Assembly: GCF_963854185.1 (NCBI RefSeq)
Contig: NC_085011.1
Span: forward strand, 14,767,803 to 14,831,802
Length of the DNA: 64,000 bases
Direction of reading: 5' to 3'
Source of the DNA: Sardina pilchardus
Lineage: Eukaryota > Chordata > Actinopteri > Clupeiformes > Clupeidae
Part shown: positions 1-23,589 of the stretch, in pieces
How positions within the stretch are numbered: position 1 is the stretch's first letter
Layout: every line of letters begins with the position of its first letter
Position numbers and translations under genes: made by a program
Notes under the pieces: generated by a model
What the model was told of the DNA's origin: nothing
The model's input: the letters and a program-made list of their open reading frames with translations, nothing else
The model's database searches: none

Positions 1-665
1 TAGTTATACTGTTACCACCACATAACAATCCATCGATGCAGTAGCTGTGATGTGCTTAAATGGCAGGGGTCTGTGTGCAATATCAGCATGGAAAACGGCT
101 AGCTGGGAATCAAAGAAGGGGAGGGGAGGCAAGTCAGCAGTGCGTCACAGCCCTTGGAAAATACGGTGAAAGCTTTCTAAGGTACTAACAAACATGCCAC
201 TGTATACCAACCAGTGACATCAGACCAGAGTTTGCCAAACAGTGATGGTATCATACTTTTCTGCGTCACAGGTGACTGAGCATCAGCAATTATCCCACCT
301 TTTTGACGGAGGAAGAACATCGGTCCACTAACTTGCAAAATAATTCAAATTTACAGGATGGAACAGAAGTTAACACAGACTTGAGTTTATTTGGGTCCTC
401 CTCGTCACTGAGCAGGACAAAATACAATGAAACAAGGTTGGATAACCTACGCTGACAAGAAGATACCTCAATAGAGCGCAAAGGGGGGCGAGCGCAATGA
501 AGTACAGCAGCACGCGAAGGTAAAAAAAAGTTAGTTTATTAGTGTTGAAAGAGGACTGGAAGTGAGCGACAAATGTGATCCGGCAGCGTAGAACACATTG
601 GTACAGATCAAATACAAGTTTAAAAGCTGTGATTCAAGAACGAAGATCCGACAGATCGGCACGTC
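1..665 (+). promoter_or_regulatory. 5' flank and probable 5' UTR of SLC18A3 / CHAT
   Basis: This stretch has no convincing coding sequence. In other vertebrates the region directly upstream of the VAChT start holds shared cholinergic promoters and a non-coding exon spliced either to VAChT or to CHAT. A donor-like site (cgaag|gtaaaa) near 519-525 could end such an exon, but no polypyrimidine tract, TATA box or RE1 silencer could be identified with confidence. The assignment rests on position. Confidence 0.4.
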
Positions 666-2216
666 ATGGCTTCAGAAGGATCCATCGGTTTAGCGCAGTC
701 TGCTGCTGTGAAATTATCAGAAATGGGGGAAAGAACTAAGCATTTGGGCAATGCCATACAAGACCCCGACCGGCAAAGGAGAATAATATTAATTATTGTC
801 TGCGTTGCTTTGTTATTGGACAACATGCTGTACATGGTGATAGTACCAATTATACCCGACTATCTCGTAAGTCTAGAGCAAGAGGCAGAACACGCCCAAG
901 CAGTTTTGCATATGAATAATTCTAACAGCACAGCGCACATCGGAAAAGAAAACTTTGATGTGGAAATCGGTGTACTCTTTGCTTCCAAAGCCATTTTGCA
1001 ACTCCTAGTAAATCCATTCACAGGAACCTTTATTGACCGTGTTGGGTATGACATTCCACTCCTAATTGGACTTACTATCATGTTCCTATCCACCTGTATA
1101 TTTGCTTTTGCTGAAAACTATGGAACTTTGTTTGCAGCGCGTAGTCTGCAAGGTTTGGGATCTGCATTTGCAGACACTTCCGGAATTGCCATGATTGCCG
1201 ATAAGTATACAGAGGAGGCAGAGAGGAGCCGTGCCCTGGGCATTGCCCTTGCATTCATATCTTTTGGGAGTCTAGTGGCGCCCCCTTTTGGAGGTATACT
1301 TTACGAGTTTGCAGGGAAGCGGGTCCCATTCATTGTCCTTGCCTGCATTTGTTTAGCTGACGGTATATTATGCCTCACTGTACTGAAGCCCTTTTCAAGC
1401 AGTGCTCGAGAGAACATGCCCATAGGCACTCCCATTTACAAACTCATGATTGATCCCTACATTGCGGTGGTTGCAGGGGCGCTGACTACCTGTAACATCC
1501 CCTTGGCCTTCCTGGAACCCACCATCGCGAATTGGATGGAGGAAACCATGAATTCGTCTCAGTGGGAAATTGGACTAACTTGGTTGCCAGCGTTTTTCCC
1601 TCACGTTCTTGGTGTATACCTAACTGTGAAATTAGCAGGTCAATACCCTCATTTACAGTGGTTTTATGGGGCACTAGGAATGGTTATCATTGGTGCAAGT
1701 TCCTGCACTGTGCCAGCTTGCAAAACATTTGGACAACTCATATGGCCATTGTGCGGTATATGTTTTGGTATTGCATTGGTAGATACGGCTTTGTTGCCAA
1801 CACTTGCGTTCCTTGTAGATGTGCGTCACGTGTCTGTGTATGGCAGTGTGTATGCTATTGCAGATATATCCTATTGTGTGGCCTATGCCCTGGGGCCAAT
1901 AGTTGCAGGTCAGATAGTACACAACTTCGGCTTCATCCAGTTAAATCTGGGAATGGGACTTGCCAATGTTCTTTACGCACCGGCTCTATTGCTGTTGCGC
2001 AATGTGTGCTTAATGAAACCGTCCCATTCTGAAAGAAATATGCTATTAGAAGAGGGAGCCACAGGTCTTTACGATACCATAAAAATGGAGGAGCGCCAAA
2101 ACAAGGGGAAAATTCTCAGTTCAGCGGGTAACTGTGTGTCAGTTGATGAAAATGGCACCTTTGCGCAACCGAGGGGATATTCTGAAGAGGAAACATCTGG
2201 ACCAGAATACATTTAA
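666..2216 (+). CDS. slc18a3: Vesicular acetylcholine transporter (VAChT), intronless
   Basis: This is a proton-coupled antiporter that loads acetylcholine into synaptic vesicles (SLC18 branch of the major facilitator superfamily). The 516-residue frame is intact and uninterrupted, as expected because vertebrate VAChT is a single-exon gene. A cytosolic N-terminus is followed by TM1 (about 38-62, with LLLDNMLYMVIVPIIPDY). A luminal loop (about 65-100) carries the glycosylation sequons N84-N-S and N87-S-T. Then come FASKAILQLLVNPFTG and DRVGYDIP of the TM2 region and further membrane segments. The late segments keep the family aspartates, in LVDTALLP (D373) and AIADISY (D400). The C-terminal tail has a dileucine sorting motif, S455-E-R-N-M-L-L-E-E, used for vesicle trafficking. 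The start matches the family and lies just upstream of the CHAT coding exons on the same strand. Family identity is very secure; the paralogue (slc18a3a or b) cannot be told. Confidence 0.97.
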   Translation: MASEGSIGLAQSAAVKLSEMGERTKHLGNAIQDPDRQRRIILIIVCVALLLDNMLYMVIVPIIPDYLVSLEQEAEHAQAVLHMNNSNSTAHIGKENFDVEIGVLFASKAILQLLVNPFTGTFIDRVGYDIPLLIGLTIMFLSTCIFAFAENYGTLFAARSLQGLGSAFADTSGIAMIADKYTEEAERSRALGIALAFISFGSLVAPPFGGILYEFAGKRVPFIVLACICLADGILCLTVLKPFSSSARENMPIGTPIYKLMIDPYIAVVAGALTTCNIPLAFLEPTIANWMEETMNSSQWEIGLTWLPAFFPHVLGVYLTVKLAGQYPHLQWFYGALGMVIIGASSCTVPACKTFGQLIWPLCGICFGIALVDTALLPTLAFLVDVRHVSVYGSVYAIADISYCVAYALGPIVAGQIVHNFGFIQLNLGMGLANVLYAPALLLLRNVCLMKPSHSERNMLLEEGATGLYDTIKMEERQNKGKILSSAGNCVSVDENGTFAQPRGYSEEETSGPEYI

Positions 2217-2815
2217 CACTCCATGGCACCAACGCTCGTGCAGCCTCTCCCATTCCTATGAGTCAGACTGAGTGCCCTCAGTGTGATGCATACATACCCT
2301 TACCCCCAAATTACTGATTATGTAACTCTTTTAAGGTTACTTTTCTGTTTCTTACACAATCTCTTGAAGACATACGTATTATGTTGAATTCCATTTAGCC
2401 ACCCGTCTTTTGAGACTGATTGAAACTGTAAATCATGGGTAGGCTAAACAGAATGCTGGACATCCGTTAAATTAATGTTCTAGCTCTATATTACTTACTG
2501 CTTGTTCGAAATCATATTCAGGGATGTATGCTGTGTTACACATGTCGAAGTCATATATTGCTCGTTTTTCAGTGTAACATTCAGTAGTCTGGCCCACCCT
2601 TTGCTCTGTTTGTGCTGCTATGACTTTTATGCACTGTCACACGACACTTTCTCGAAAAACGGATTGAACTGAATCCCAAGTCGCATTGTCTGTTGTCTGG
2701 ATTTGGTGAGAATCAATGTACCTCTGGAATGCATACATGTATAATGTGAAATATTTGCTGTATATAGATGTAACATGTGTAAATAAATAAATAAAAAATA
2801 ATACGTGAATTGATT
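2217..2815 (+). other. slc18a3: SLC18A3 3' UTR with polyadenylation signals
   Basis: AT-rich sequence follows the VAChT stop. Overlapping AATAAA hexamers lie at about 2782-2797 and would end a 3' UTR of roughly 580 bases. No other coding potential was seen. Confidence 0.6.
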
Positions 2816-2929
2816 TTTTGCAGTGTGTTTTGCTCTTCTAACATAACTACATTAACTAATAGCCTATTGGTCGGTTGAATTAAAACATATTTTATCCCAG
2901 ACTTGCCATTAAAACAGTTTTGTTGGGTT

Positions 2930-3001
2930 AAGTCAAGTCATTTCATTTGTATAGCACATTAAAAAAAAAGAAAAAAACAGGAGTTGACCCAAAGCGCTTA
3001 A
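2930..3001. repeat. Fragment of a dispersed teleost repeat
   Basis: The string with tttgtatagcacatt, an A-rich run and ttgacccaaagcgctta resembles the common teleost SINE/LINE tail motif (tatagcacattt ... aaagtgctt). It is assigned from memory of that motif, as a short fragment only. Confidence 0.4.
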
Positions 3002-4338
3002 TCTTAAAACCCAGTTGATTTATAGGCTACATTTGATATTTGATTTGGATATTCATAAAGCGAGACCTACAGTATATTAATGACATTAATTAACTGATAT
3101 AAAATGTTTATGTATAAATATGCCTATGCTTGAGAATTTCACTCTTTCTAAAGCTCAGTTAGTCTGCAGGTCCTTTCTCACGGCCCATCTTAAATGGGGA
3201 AAGGATGGCTGTATGTTGCTTCACAAAAAACGTTGTTGTATGCTGCTGTCAAAAAACAAACTGGCAGAACTGATGTCATATAGTTCCCTATTTGGTTTGA
3301 TGTCTTTGGTGATTTAAGTGAGGACAGTAGGGATCATTTATGGCTGATTATGAAATAAATCTCAATGTGCTATTAAAGGTAAAATATAGTAATCTATAAC
3401 GATATACATGTAGCGTATCATGTACTTCCATAAGCAAGGACTGCGATAATCAGGCTACAGGATGAATAATCCGTTGTTTTTTTTATGTCCACAACTCTTG
3501 GTCGCTGAAATGTCAGACAATCTACATGAAGCACCTTAACCTATAATGTATATGAGATGATTATGCAGAGATTAATGAATGACAACTAAATCATCGAAAA
3601 GTAAAAAAGCTTCATGCTTTTCGAGCATCCATCTTAAGTGGTAGGCTACCTGAGCGCTAATTTCGCTCAATGATTTGGGGAGCCAGTTGTGAGCTGGACG
3701 AGAGATGCGAACTGTCAGCGGCTCTGCGAATTGGGAGGAGCTATCTTAGCAGCCGGAATCAAGTATCTACCTTCTCATTGCTCCAGCTTGGCAATGGTGG
3801 GGAGGCTAGTTGGCCAAAGGTGGAGGGAGGAACATAGGTGTACATCTGGGAACCTGGATTTGTCACCCGAAGCAACAAGAACGAATATGAAACTTGAGGA
3901 CAAACTTTCTGCATATTTGAAGGATCTGTCCCTATGGTAAGTCAAATATTTGTAATTTAAGAATAGTTCAAACGCTGGTGTATTTTCACTTAGCCCATGT
4001 CAACTTACTGGGCATCGGTCCCTAATAAGAAGTGGGGAAAAGCTCAAATATAGATCCTGCTGATGCTATACTTCGAATGTGTCCAATTCCCTTTATTGGC
4101 TTACTTGTTATTAGCCTTCTGGTTTAACCATGCGTCATGTGTATAGCATATAGACGTGTAGGACTGCTTGGCGTTTCTATTGTGTTAAGGTGTTATATAT
4201 TATTATTATTATTTATTAATTTATTTATTTCTGTATACAAACACATGTGTCTGTGAATCCTCAGAATGTCAAGCACAAGCTGTTAGGCTACCTGTCCTCC
4301 ACTGGCTGTAACTCCATTTGATCGAGCAGGCAGAGAAA
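3002..4338 (+). other. CHAT upstream region with candidate non-coding 5' exon
   Basis: No coding sequence is supported. A strong donor, ctatg|gtaagt, ends a G-rich segment at 3936. That segment (about 3660-3936) is a candidate alternative 5' exon of CHAT comparable to the mammalian N or M exons, and an acceptor-like gagcag at about 4330 precedes the CHAT start. The open frame over 3689-3940 has no recognisable homology, so I treat it as fortuitous. A short ATT/ATTT repeat lies near 4200. Confidence 0.3.
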
Positions 4339-16320
<11,982 letters not shown>

Positions 16321-19218
16321 TAAAATGTAGGATCTTGTGGATAAGTTCTGAAATTGGTCCATGGGTTTAAATAGCGTGAGCCAATAATCTTATTCGGACG
16401 TTGTGCTAAAACTCTAAAGGTATAATTGCAAGATCCTAAAATAGTCCGTTCTGAACGCACCCATTTTAAATAGGAAAATTAAGCCACTTTATAAATAGTC
16501 TAAGGCGGATTGCATTCAAAACATTACTTGAGAGTGGTTATGATGAGATCATACATCTACTCTCGTGGAAGTGGGATCTGTAGAGTAAAAGACTTTCCTA
16601 TTTCAGTTACTTAAGCCAATTTTGTTACTTTTGAAATCTTGCTCATCATGATTCCTGAAGAAAGTAAGCAGAATGAGGTTTTTAGACACTTCCATTCATG
16701 GTTGCAGATGGTTAGCAATATTAAGTTACCTAATGTAATATCTACCTATCCTGAGATAATGCTGATTAGCTAGACAACTAAGTTACTATCTACCAGGCAG
16801 TATGTAAGGAATAATGTTTTGTCTGCCAGTCCCAACAAAGCAAACAGCACCCCGGCGCGAAAGTGGAGGACTTCACAAAAATGATCTTGATACCATTTTG
16901 TGGCTTCTTCTGACAAAACAAATAGTTCTCCGAACAGGTGTTGTGTGGCAATGTCTTACTTGCTGACATACACTTTCAATGAAATTCCATTGCAATAAAC
17001 AAAGGAACTACTTGCGGAATGATATGTAAGACACAAATTAAAAGCACAAAACCTGTTGCTATTGACAGTGGTCATTATATACTTTGCTGTAGTAATTCTA
17101 GTTTTAACAAACCTTTGAATGTTGGGAAGGCCCATTCATGTAAATAGAACGTTCTGCTCTGCAACGAAGAGTTGTGCAATAAAAATGATTTAGTCACCGT
17201 TTCGTGGTTTCCACTGAGAAAACAAATACATTCACCCACTCAAATGAACGGAGCATTGTTCAGCATTATGAAGAGGTGTGGAATAAAAATGTCAAATCAA
17301 AGGAGGAGCACAAGCTTCTACATGTACAGGACCTCTACATGGTCTTTTTCTTTGATGCAAACAATATATTGCTGAAATAACACAACATTATAATACATTA
17401 AATTACATTGATGGTGCTTAAAGTGAAGTGGGTAAACGTGTATTTGAAGCCTAAGCGCAATTAAAGAAAAACACTGGTCAACATGCTTCTTACCTTTACA
17501 CAATAGATGTTTAATTTCAGTGTTGTGTTGTTCAAAAATGTTTGTAACTGATAATTCAACTGATAGTGCTGATGTGCTCATTGTTACATATGCCTACTAT
17601 AACTATATTTTGTATCTTGATCAGTATTTGAAAATATTGTAACACGTGTATTTGGTAGACGTAATGTCATAAAAGTGAATCTTGAATGTGATAACCTTAA
17701 TTTGTTCAAGGTTGGACTGAACATATCTAATGAGAAAAGCGTGCAGCTTGTATAGAATTACTATCTTAAGGCAATCCCTGTTATCATATATCAGAATAAA
17801 AATGTATTTCATACATACAGTATGATCCCAAACAATACATCAATATTGTCCACGTGTAGATACTGTACATGTAAAGCACACAATGTGGCCTCTAATATGT
17901 TATTTTATGATGTATAGGGCAAGTCAACATACATATTCCCTTTCTGTGCATCAATCACACTGTAAGTACACTTTGGTTTTAGGGTTGCAAAAATTATTTC
18001 AGTGGTCAGAGTAACCCAACAGTGTAAAAATTGTAACAATTGTATTACATGAATTTGTATATTGAAGGTGTTATATTTTCAAATATCTAGCAAGTTAGTC
18101 AGTCCAGTTAGACAGATGTGTTCATGAGATATTTATGAGACTTAATAAAGCAATACAATTCAGAAAGTAGAGTTATATCAATACATATTTTCATCGTTTT
18201 GTGTTTGAAAAGTGTTTGAAAAACAATCCTGTGAGTATGTGAAATTATTTAGCACAAACAATAGCCTAATATTAATACTTCCGAGAGACTGCAAGGTCAA
18301 TGGGACCACATCTTGATCAATTGTGGCCTACAGTGAATACATGTCATGGACAAAAAGACACGTAATTGGATCCAAACTGTCTCAAATATATTTGTGGAAA
18401 TAAATAAGATATGAAAAGGATATCTGCTTATATTTCTTTGAGTAATTCTCAAATTGGAATATTAAGGGAAATATGATTACAGGTTAAGAAACAAGCTGCA
18501 GCCATCTTGGGACCAATACATACTGTACATGACAGATACAGACACCAACATAAAGTAAGTTAGAGTAACCTAGTCCAGATGCGATGAATGCATGGATTAC
18601 TCGATCAATGTCATTGAACAATGGAAATGGTTGGGACAATAGCATAAACTACCAAACATACTTACAAAAGTAAATAAATGTTTTTTGAGTTTGATGGCGT
18701 TTCCACCATCGACTTAAAGTTACCTAATCCTAACCCTAACCCAGGCCTAACCCTAGCACCTTCACGACAGCGCTAGGTATAAGGCAAGAAAAAAATGTTG
18801 ATGTTTTTAAAAAGTTACTAATCTGTGAAATGTAAAAGAATGTACTTTATTGTTTACATGCCATCTAGTAAAGTGTGCCATTTATAACAGAGAGAAGGTA
18901 TATTATTATTTTTTGTAAAAGAATATTATGCTTCTGTTTCTCATCAATGACTAAATATTAAAATGAGTGAATTGTATGTATTTTACAGTGGATTTTTGTT
19001 ATCTTTGGCTGTTCGTGTCCATTTTTGACTTTGGAGTAAAGTAGTAAAAGAGAAAAATGCTAAATTATAAATAATACAAAAAAGTAGCCTAATATTGCTG
19101 ATGTGCTCTGAGGTCTGAGGCTATAATGTTCTTAATGTGTTTCATATAACTAAAATTTGAATCCTGTGCAGTGCAGTGAGCCCAATGACTATATCAATCT
19201 TTTCACCCATAATGAGGA
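16321..19218 (+). other. CHAT 3' UTR and AT-rich flank
   Basis: This is AT-rich sequence without a supported gene. AATAAA-type signals occur near 16996, 17178 and 18143; the last (cttaataaagc) is the best placed for a long CHAT 3' UTR. Interspersed cctaaccc units near 18725-18755 are telomere-like but far too short and irregular to be a telomeric array. Confidence 0.45.
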
Positions 19219-19220
19219 TA

Positions 19221-20790
19221 CAGCGCCCTCCACAATTATTGGCACCCCTGGTTAAGATGTGTTCTTTAGCTTCTAATAAATTCATTTTTTTTCCAAATAA
19301 TATAGGACCACAATGAAAAAAAAGCGTAAAATCCAACCTTTAATACAAGTGCATTTATTTAGAAGGAAAAAAATCCCACATTAAGAAATAATTATTCTTC
19401 ATAAAATCACCTGTTCCACAATTATTGGCACCCCTAACAATTCCTAGGAAATAAATGTAATTAAAGTATTTCTGTCATTTCTGTCATTTCTACAGTAGTT
19501 TACAAAGTCAATCAGAGTATGTAGGAGCATTTAATTAGTAATTCTTAACATCCTGTTTCCCTGGGCTATCAATATGACGTGACACAGAGGCCATTTCTCT
19601 TCAACATGGGAAAGACAAAGGAACACACTGTTCAAGTAAGGCAGATGTGTGTCGACCTTCACAAGTAAGGCAATGGCTATAAGAAAATAGCCACTCGCAC
19701 ACCTGCCCATATCTATGGTCAGAGGAATCGTTAAGAAGTTTAAAACAACTGGAACAGTGGTAAACAAGCCTGGAAGAGGACGCATGTTTATTTTGCCACC
19801 ACGCATAGTGAGGAGGATGGTAAGAGAAATAAAAAAAATATCCAAAACTCACTGTTACAGAATTGCATCAAATGGTTGCATCTTGGGGTCACAAAGTCTC
19901 CAAAACAACCATCAGGCACTATCTACATGCCAACAAGTTGTTTGGGAGGCATGCAGGGAAAACAACCTTTCTCACTCAAAATCATAAGCACAAACGTCTG
20001 GAGCGGTACTGGGCCTTCAACTGGGACCATGTGCTTTGGTCAGATGAGACAAAGTTAGAGCTTTTTGGCAACAAACACTCTAAGTGGGTCTGGCGTAACA
20101 CAAAGATGAGTATGCAGAACAGCACCTCATGCCCACTGTGAAGTATGGGGGAGGATCGGTGATGCTGTGGGCCTGTTTATCTTCCAAAGGTCCTGGGAAC
20201 CTTGTTAGGGTGCATGGCATCATGAATGCTTTGAAATACCAGGACATTTTAAATCAAAATCTGGTGGCCTCTGCCCGAAAGCTGAAGATGGATCGTCACT
20301 GGGTCTTTCAGCAAGATAATGACCCTAAACATATGGCCAAGTCTACACAGAAATGGTTCACCAGACACCGTATCAAGCTCCTACCATGGCCATCTCAGTT
20401 CCCAGACCTCAACCCCATTGAAAACCTGTGTGGTGAGTTGAAGAGGAGAGTGCAGAGGAGAGAACCCAGGTCGTTGGATGATTTGGAGATTTTGTGCAAA
20501 GAGGAATGGTCGAAGATCCCTCTTTCTGTTTTCTCTAATCTTGTGAAACATTATAAGACAAGATTAGGTGCTATTTTATTGGCAAAAGGGGGTTGTACAA
20601 AGCATTTACATCAGGGGTGCCAATAATTGTGGCACACATGATTTGATGTAAAATAATTATTTCTTAATGTGGGATTTTTTTCCTTCTAAATAAATGCACT
20701 TGTATTAAAGGTTGGATTTTACGCTTTTTTTCATTGTGGTCCTATATTATTTGGAAAAAAAAATGATAACAATAATTGTGGAGGGCGCTG
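19221..20790 (+). mobile_element. Full-length Tc1/mariner element with IR/DR ends
   Basis: The terminal inverted repeats begin cagcgccctccac and end gtggagggcgctg, each bounded by a TA target duplication (19219-19220 and 20791-20792). Each end is about 200 bases and contains a second internal copy of ccacaattattggcacccct. This is the inverted/direct-repeat layout known from fish Tc1-like elements. It encloses a broken transposase gene. Confidence 0.9.
19606..20629 (+). pseudogene. Tc1-like transposase, frameshifted
   Basis: This was a cut-and-paste DDE transposase of about 340 residues. The N-terminal start MGKTKEHTVQVRQM is visible at 19606, but stops and frameshifts follow. Further segments appear in other frames: a helix-turn-helix remnant (KKFKTTGTVVNKPGRGR), the first catalytic block WSDETKLELFG, then a longer intact piece from 20129. 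That piece has the second aspartate in QQDNDPKH and the glutamate in DLNPIENL. The spacing fits a DD34E enzyme. At least three frame breaks make it inactive. Confidence 0.9.
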
Positions 20791-20879
20791 TATCTACATT
20801 AAGAGTCTGTATCATTGGCATAAGTTTGTAGTTCTACTCCATAACGCAAACAAAGGCGGCGGGGTAGACATGGTGGATT

Positions 20880-21470
20880 AAGAGCTAAGCTAAAAATTAA
20901 ACAAATAATGAAAAAGAACTGGGATACACTAAGTGCTGTGTCTCTCAGGGAAGCACTTGATGACGCTCCTACTATCAGTTTCAAAACAATTTGTGAGTGA
21001 CAAACTATAAGAGCCGTCTTCCACCGATACAGCCTACTGATGGCTGTAGATACTAGAACAGGTAACCACCAATGTGGAAACTGTAACCATTGTGAAAATA
21101 TGATAAAGCCAGACTCTTTCATAGACATTGCAACAGGTCAAGAGTATAAGACACAATAATTTATTTGCTGTAGTACATGTTGTTTACAGGCTTGAATGTC
21201 CATGTGGTTGCTTCTATGTAGGAAGAACTAAACAAAAAAACTGAAGACAAGGTTGGCAGAACATAAATACAACACTATTAGAACAGCTATCCCGGGTAGC
21301 CCATGGCTATGCATTATAAAGAGGCAGGTCATGGAAATTTTGACACATTAAAAATATCAGGAATAGAACGTATTGTAAAATCAGTTAGAGGGGGCGTTAA
21401 AATACGAGAATAATTTTGGATTTACACTTTAAAAGCAACAACATACCCTTAATCTGAAAGATTCAGACCA
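20880..21470 (+). pseudogene. Penelope-like retroelement remnant (linker and GIY-YIG nuclease)
   Basis: Plus-strand translation over several frames gives a cysteine-rich linker (GNHQCGNCNHCENM). A GIY-YIG-type block RLECPCGCFYVGRTKQK follows, then a TRLAEHKYN-like stretch, GNFDTLKISGIERI, RGGVKIRE and FWIYTLKATTYP. This order is characteristic of the C-terminal half of fish Penelope elements. Stops and frameshifts interrupt it, and the reverse-transcriptase part is not present. Confidence 0.8.
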
Positions 21471-22018
21471 GACCAGACCAGGGTCTGGTTTAGCCAACTA
21501 TCAGGCTAAGTTCCTACTGTTCTTCTAAATTATGAGATGATAAAGAAACATGAACATTTCTTTTCACGTACTGTTTTGCCAAAATGGGCTCCAAACTGAC
21601 CTGGTTTTCTCTTGTGGTTTAATTATATATGAACTGATCATTATTGCCTAAAAGTCCCGTTACTTTAACTTCTGTAGGCTATGTATATGACTCTGGCAGG
21701 ACTGGTTGTGATGCGCACGTTAGGCGACTGATAAAGAATAGCCCGTGTGTCAGTCCACATGAAACATTAAATTGAAACGTGTGCTACCTGTGATGGATGC
21801 ACGGAGTTGTTTAGAGAGCAGGGCCATTTTACAATTTGGCCTACGTAATAATCCCGTTAAGGTCACGTCACTAGCGAGAAGTGCTACAGCCTACATACAC
21901 CTAAAAAGGACTTCACAACCATCTCCGCAGCGCTCTGAAATCCTTGCTTTAGATACACCTGGCAGTCCCAAGTAATATCGTTGTATCTTGTTGGCTGGAA
22001 AGCTCTGTCGTAGGCACA

Positions 22019-22419
22019 ATGCCTGTCAACGCATTAGTGACTGTGCGATACGGACCATATGATTCGTGTGGTATTGTTGATCACAGGACATTGCGTCTCC
22101 AGGGCCTCCAAGGTAACCAATTTAACTTCCGCTCTCCCAAACGACAATTCATAATTGTTGCGCGGGTCCTTGCATATATAGCCTTGGTGAAATGCAGAAA
22201 TAATACTTGTACTTACTCCTTATAAACAACAGCTACTCTACAGGACAACGGCCATAGATGTGTCCTTCAGAAATCGCTGGACTGGAATAAGGTGGAGCTT
22301 GTTGTCAATGGAGAATGCGTTTATGTGTGCAACATAAAAGACCTAGAATTTGGTAGTGTGCAATTTTTCCACTTAACAAAGCAGCTTTCTGATTATATTT
22401 CATTCAGAATGTGCCACTG

Positions 22420-22497
<78 letters not shown>

Positions 22498-22567
22498 TCT
22501 AGGTGGTGATGGACGACTTGATGACCTGTGTGAGGCAGCAGTAACAGCAGTCAAGAATGCTTATTAA
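22019..22567 (+). CDS. UPF0728 family protein (C10orf53-like), 3 exons
   Basis: The function is unknown; the family is a small conserved animal protein. The exons 22019-22112, 22233-22352 and 22503-22567 join in frame to 92 residues, about the family size. Matching blocks are VRYGPYDSCGIVDHRT, LRLQGLQ, the middle segment VELVVNGECVYVCNIKDLEF and the C-terminal GDGRLDDLCEAAVTAV ending in NAY. The start MPVNALV aligns with the family start. The gene lies between CHAT and OGDHL as C10orf53 does in human, in convergent orientation to OGDHL with about 1 kb between stops. Intron 2 is nearly all (GT)n and abuts the last exon. Confidence 0.92.
22421..22497. repeat. (GT)n microsatellite abutting a splice acceptor
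   Basis: A pure GT tract of about 75 bases ends 5 bases before the exon 3 acceptor AG of the UPF0728 gene, in the place where the polypyrimidine tract should be. Confidence 0.97.
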
Positions 22568-23589
22568 ACCGGTGACAGTCCATTTATGTCTTGGTCTTAT
22601 TACACTGCAAAGGAAAAAAATGCTGCACGTATCTCTACAAACCACTTTAATAGTTACACATAACACATGTAACACAATGCTACAAAATGATATGTCAACA
22701 GTCTGGAGAGGTTGGTGCATTAGTGTAAATTCAAGACCTACAAATGAAGTTCCTATGAAAGATAAAGAGTTTATCCTAGTGGATATAGGCTATGAATATC
22801 ACAGGTTATTTAACACATTCATATGCAACTCTTGAGACATTAACCTTAACTGTATTGCATTATGAACACATACAAACCAAACTCCAGACATTACTGGTTC
22901 ACCTGAATCCCTTTGAGTGTTTGAGAGACCACTGAGCAAACATCACACACAGACTAAGAAGAGCACCTTAATGACATAAGGATGTAACCTATTTACCTAT
23001 ACTAAAATGTACGCTTACTGATTTTAAAGTCTGTTAATTGCATACTAATTATAGACCAAAGTTAAAATGAAATGCCATGTGGAAACATTTTCCAGTAATT
23101 TCATATGATGAGTATTTTTTCCTCCAGCATTTTCTTCATGTAGTCTGTATTTTCTCACCATGAGAAAGACACCTTATGGCTGTTGTGGAGAATATGATAG
23201 TGTGTCTTTATACCAGCTGTTTGATGTCTTCGGATGAAGTCAAGTGTGACAGTGATGTGAAAATATTTCACAGACAGGCTCAACAAATGGAAATGGTATC
23301 TAACACACAGCCGTTTCTTTGATGGTTATAAATGGTGCACACTCTATTTGCATACAGCTTTGCCTTAGCATATCCATTATGTTTGCATATCCATTCCATT
23401 CCAGGTTATATGCATACATGTTTGTGTTTGTGATTGTGTTAATTAATGGTTGATTTGCATACTTTATTGTACAGTACATTGAGTGAAAGAGTTACCCCAA
23501 GTCTAAGAGCAGCTAAAAGTGCTAGATGAGGTTGATTGTCGAGTGAGTCTACATTGTGCGTTGATGCTGATGTTATGTGCTCGGGGTGT
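22568..23589. other. Convergent intergenic region with OGDHL 3' UTR
   Basis: No gene was found. On the minus strand an AATAAA signal (plus-strand tttatt at 23463-23468) lies about 120 bases past the OGDHL stop and may end its 3' UTR. The plus-strand gene ends at 22567. Confidence 0.5.

Noticed and set aside
1532..2032. 166-residue frame inside SLC18A3
   Set aside because: Out-of-phase shadow of the VAChT reading frame.
3689..3940. 83-residue frame ending at a strong donor
   Set aside because: No similarity to any CHAT N-terminal extension I know; more likely a non-coding 5' exon or chance.
18720..18760. Irregular cctaaccc units
   Set aside because: Few and imperfect copies; not a telomeric array, probably part of an old dispersed repeat.
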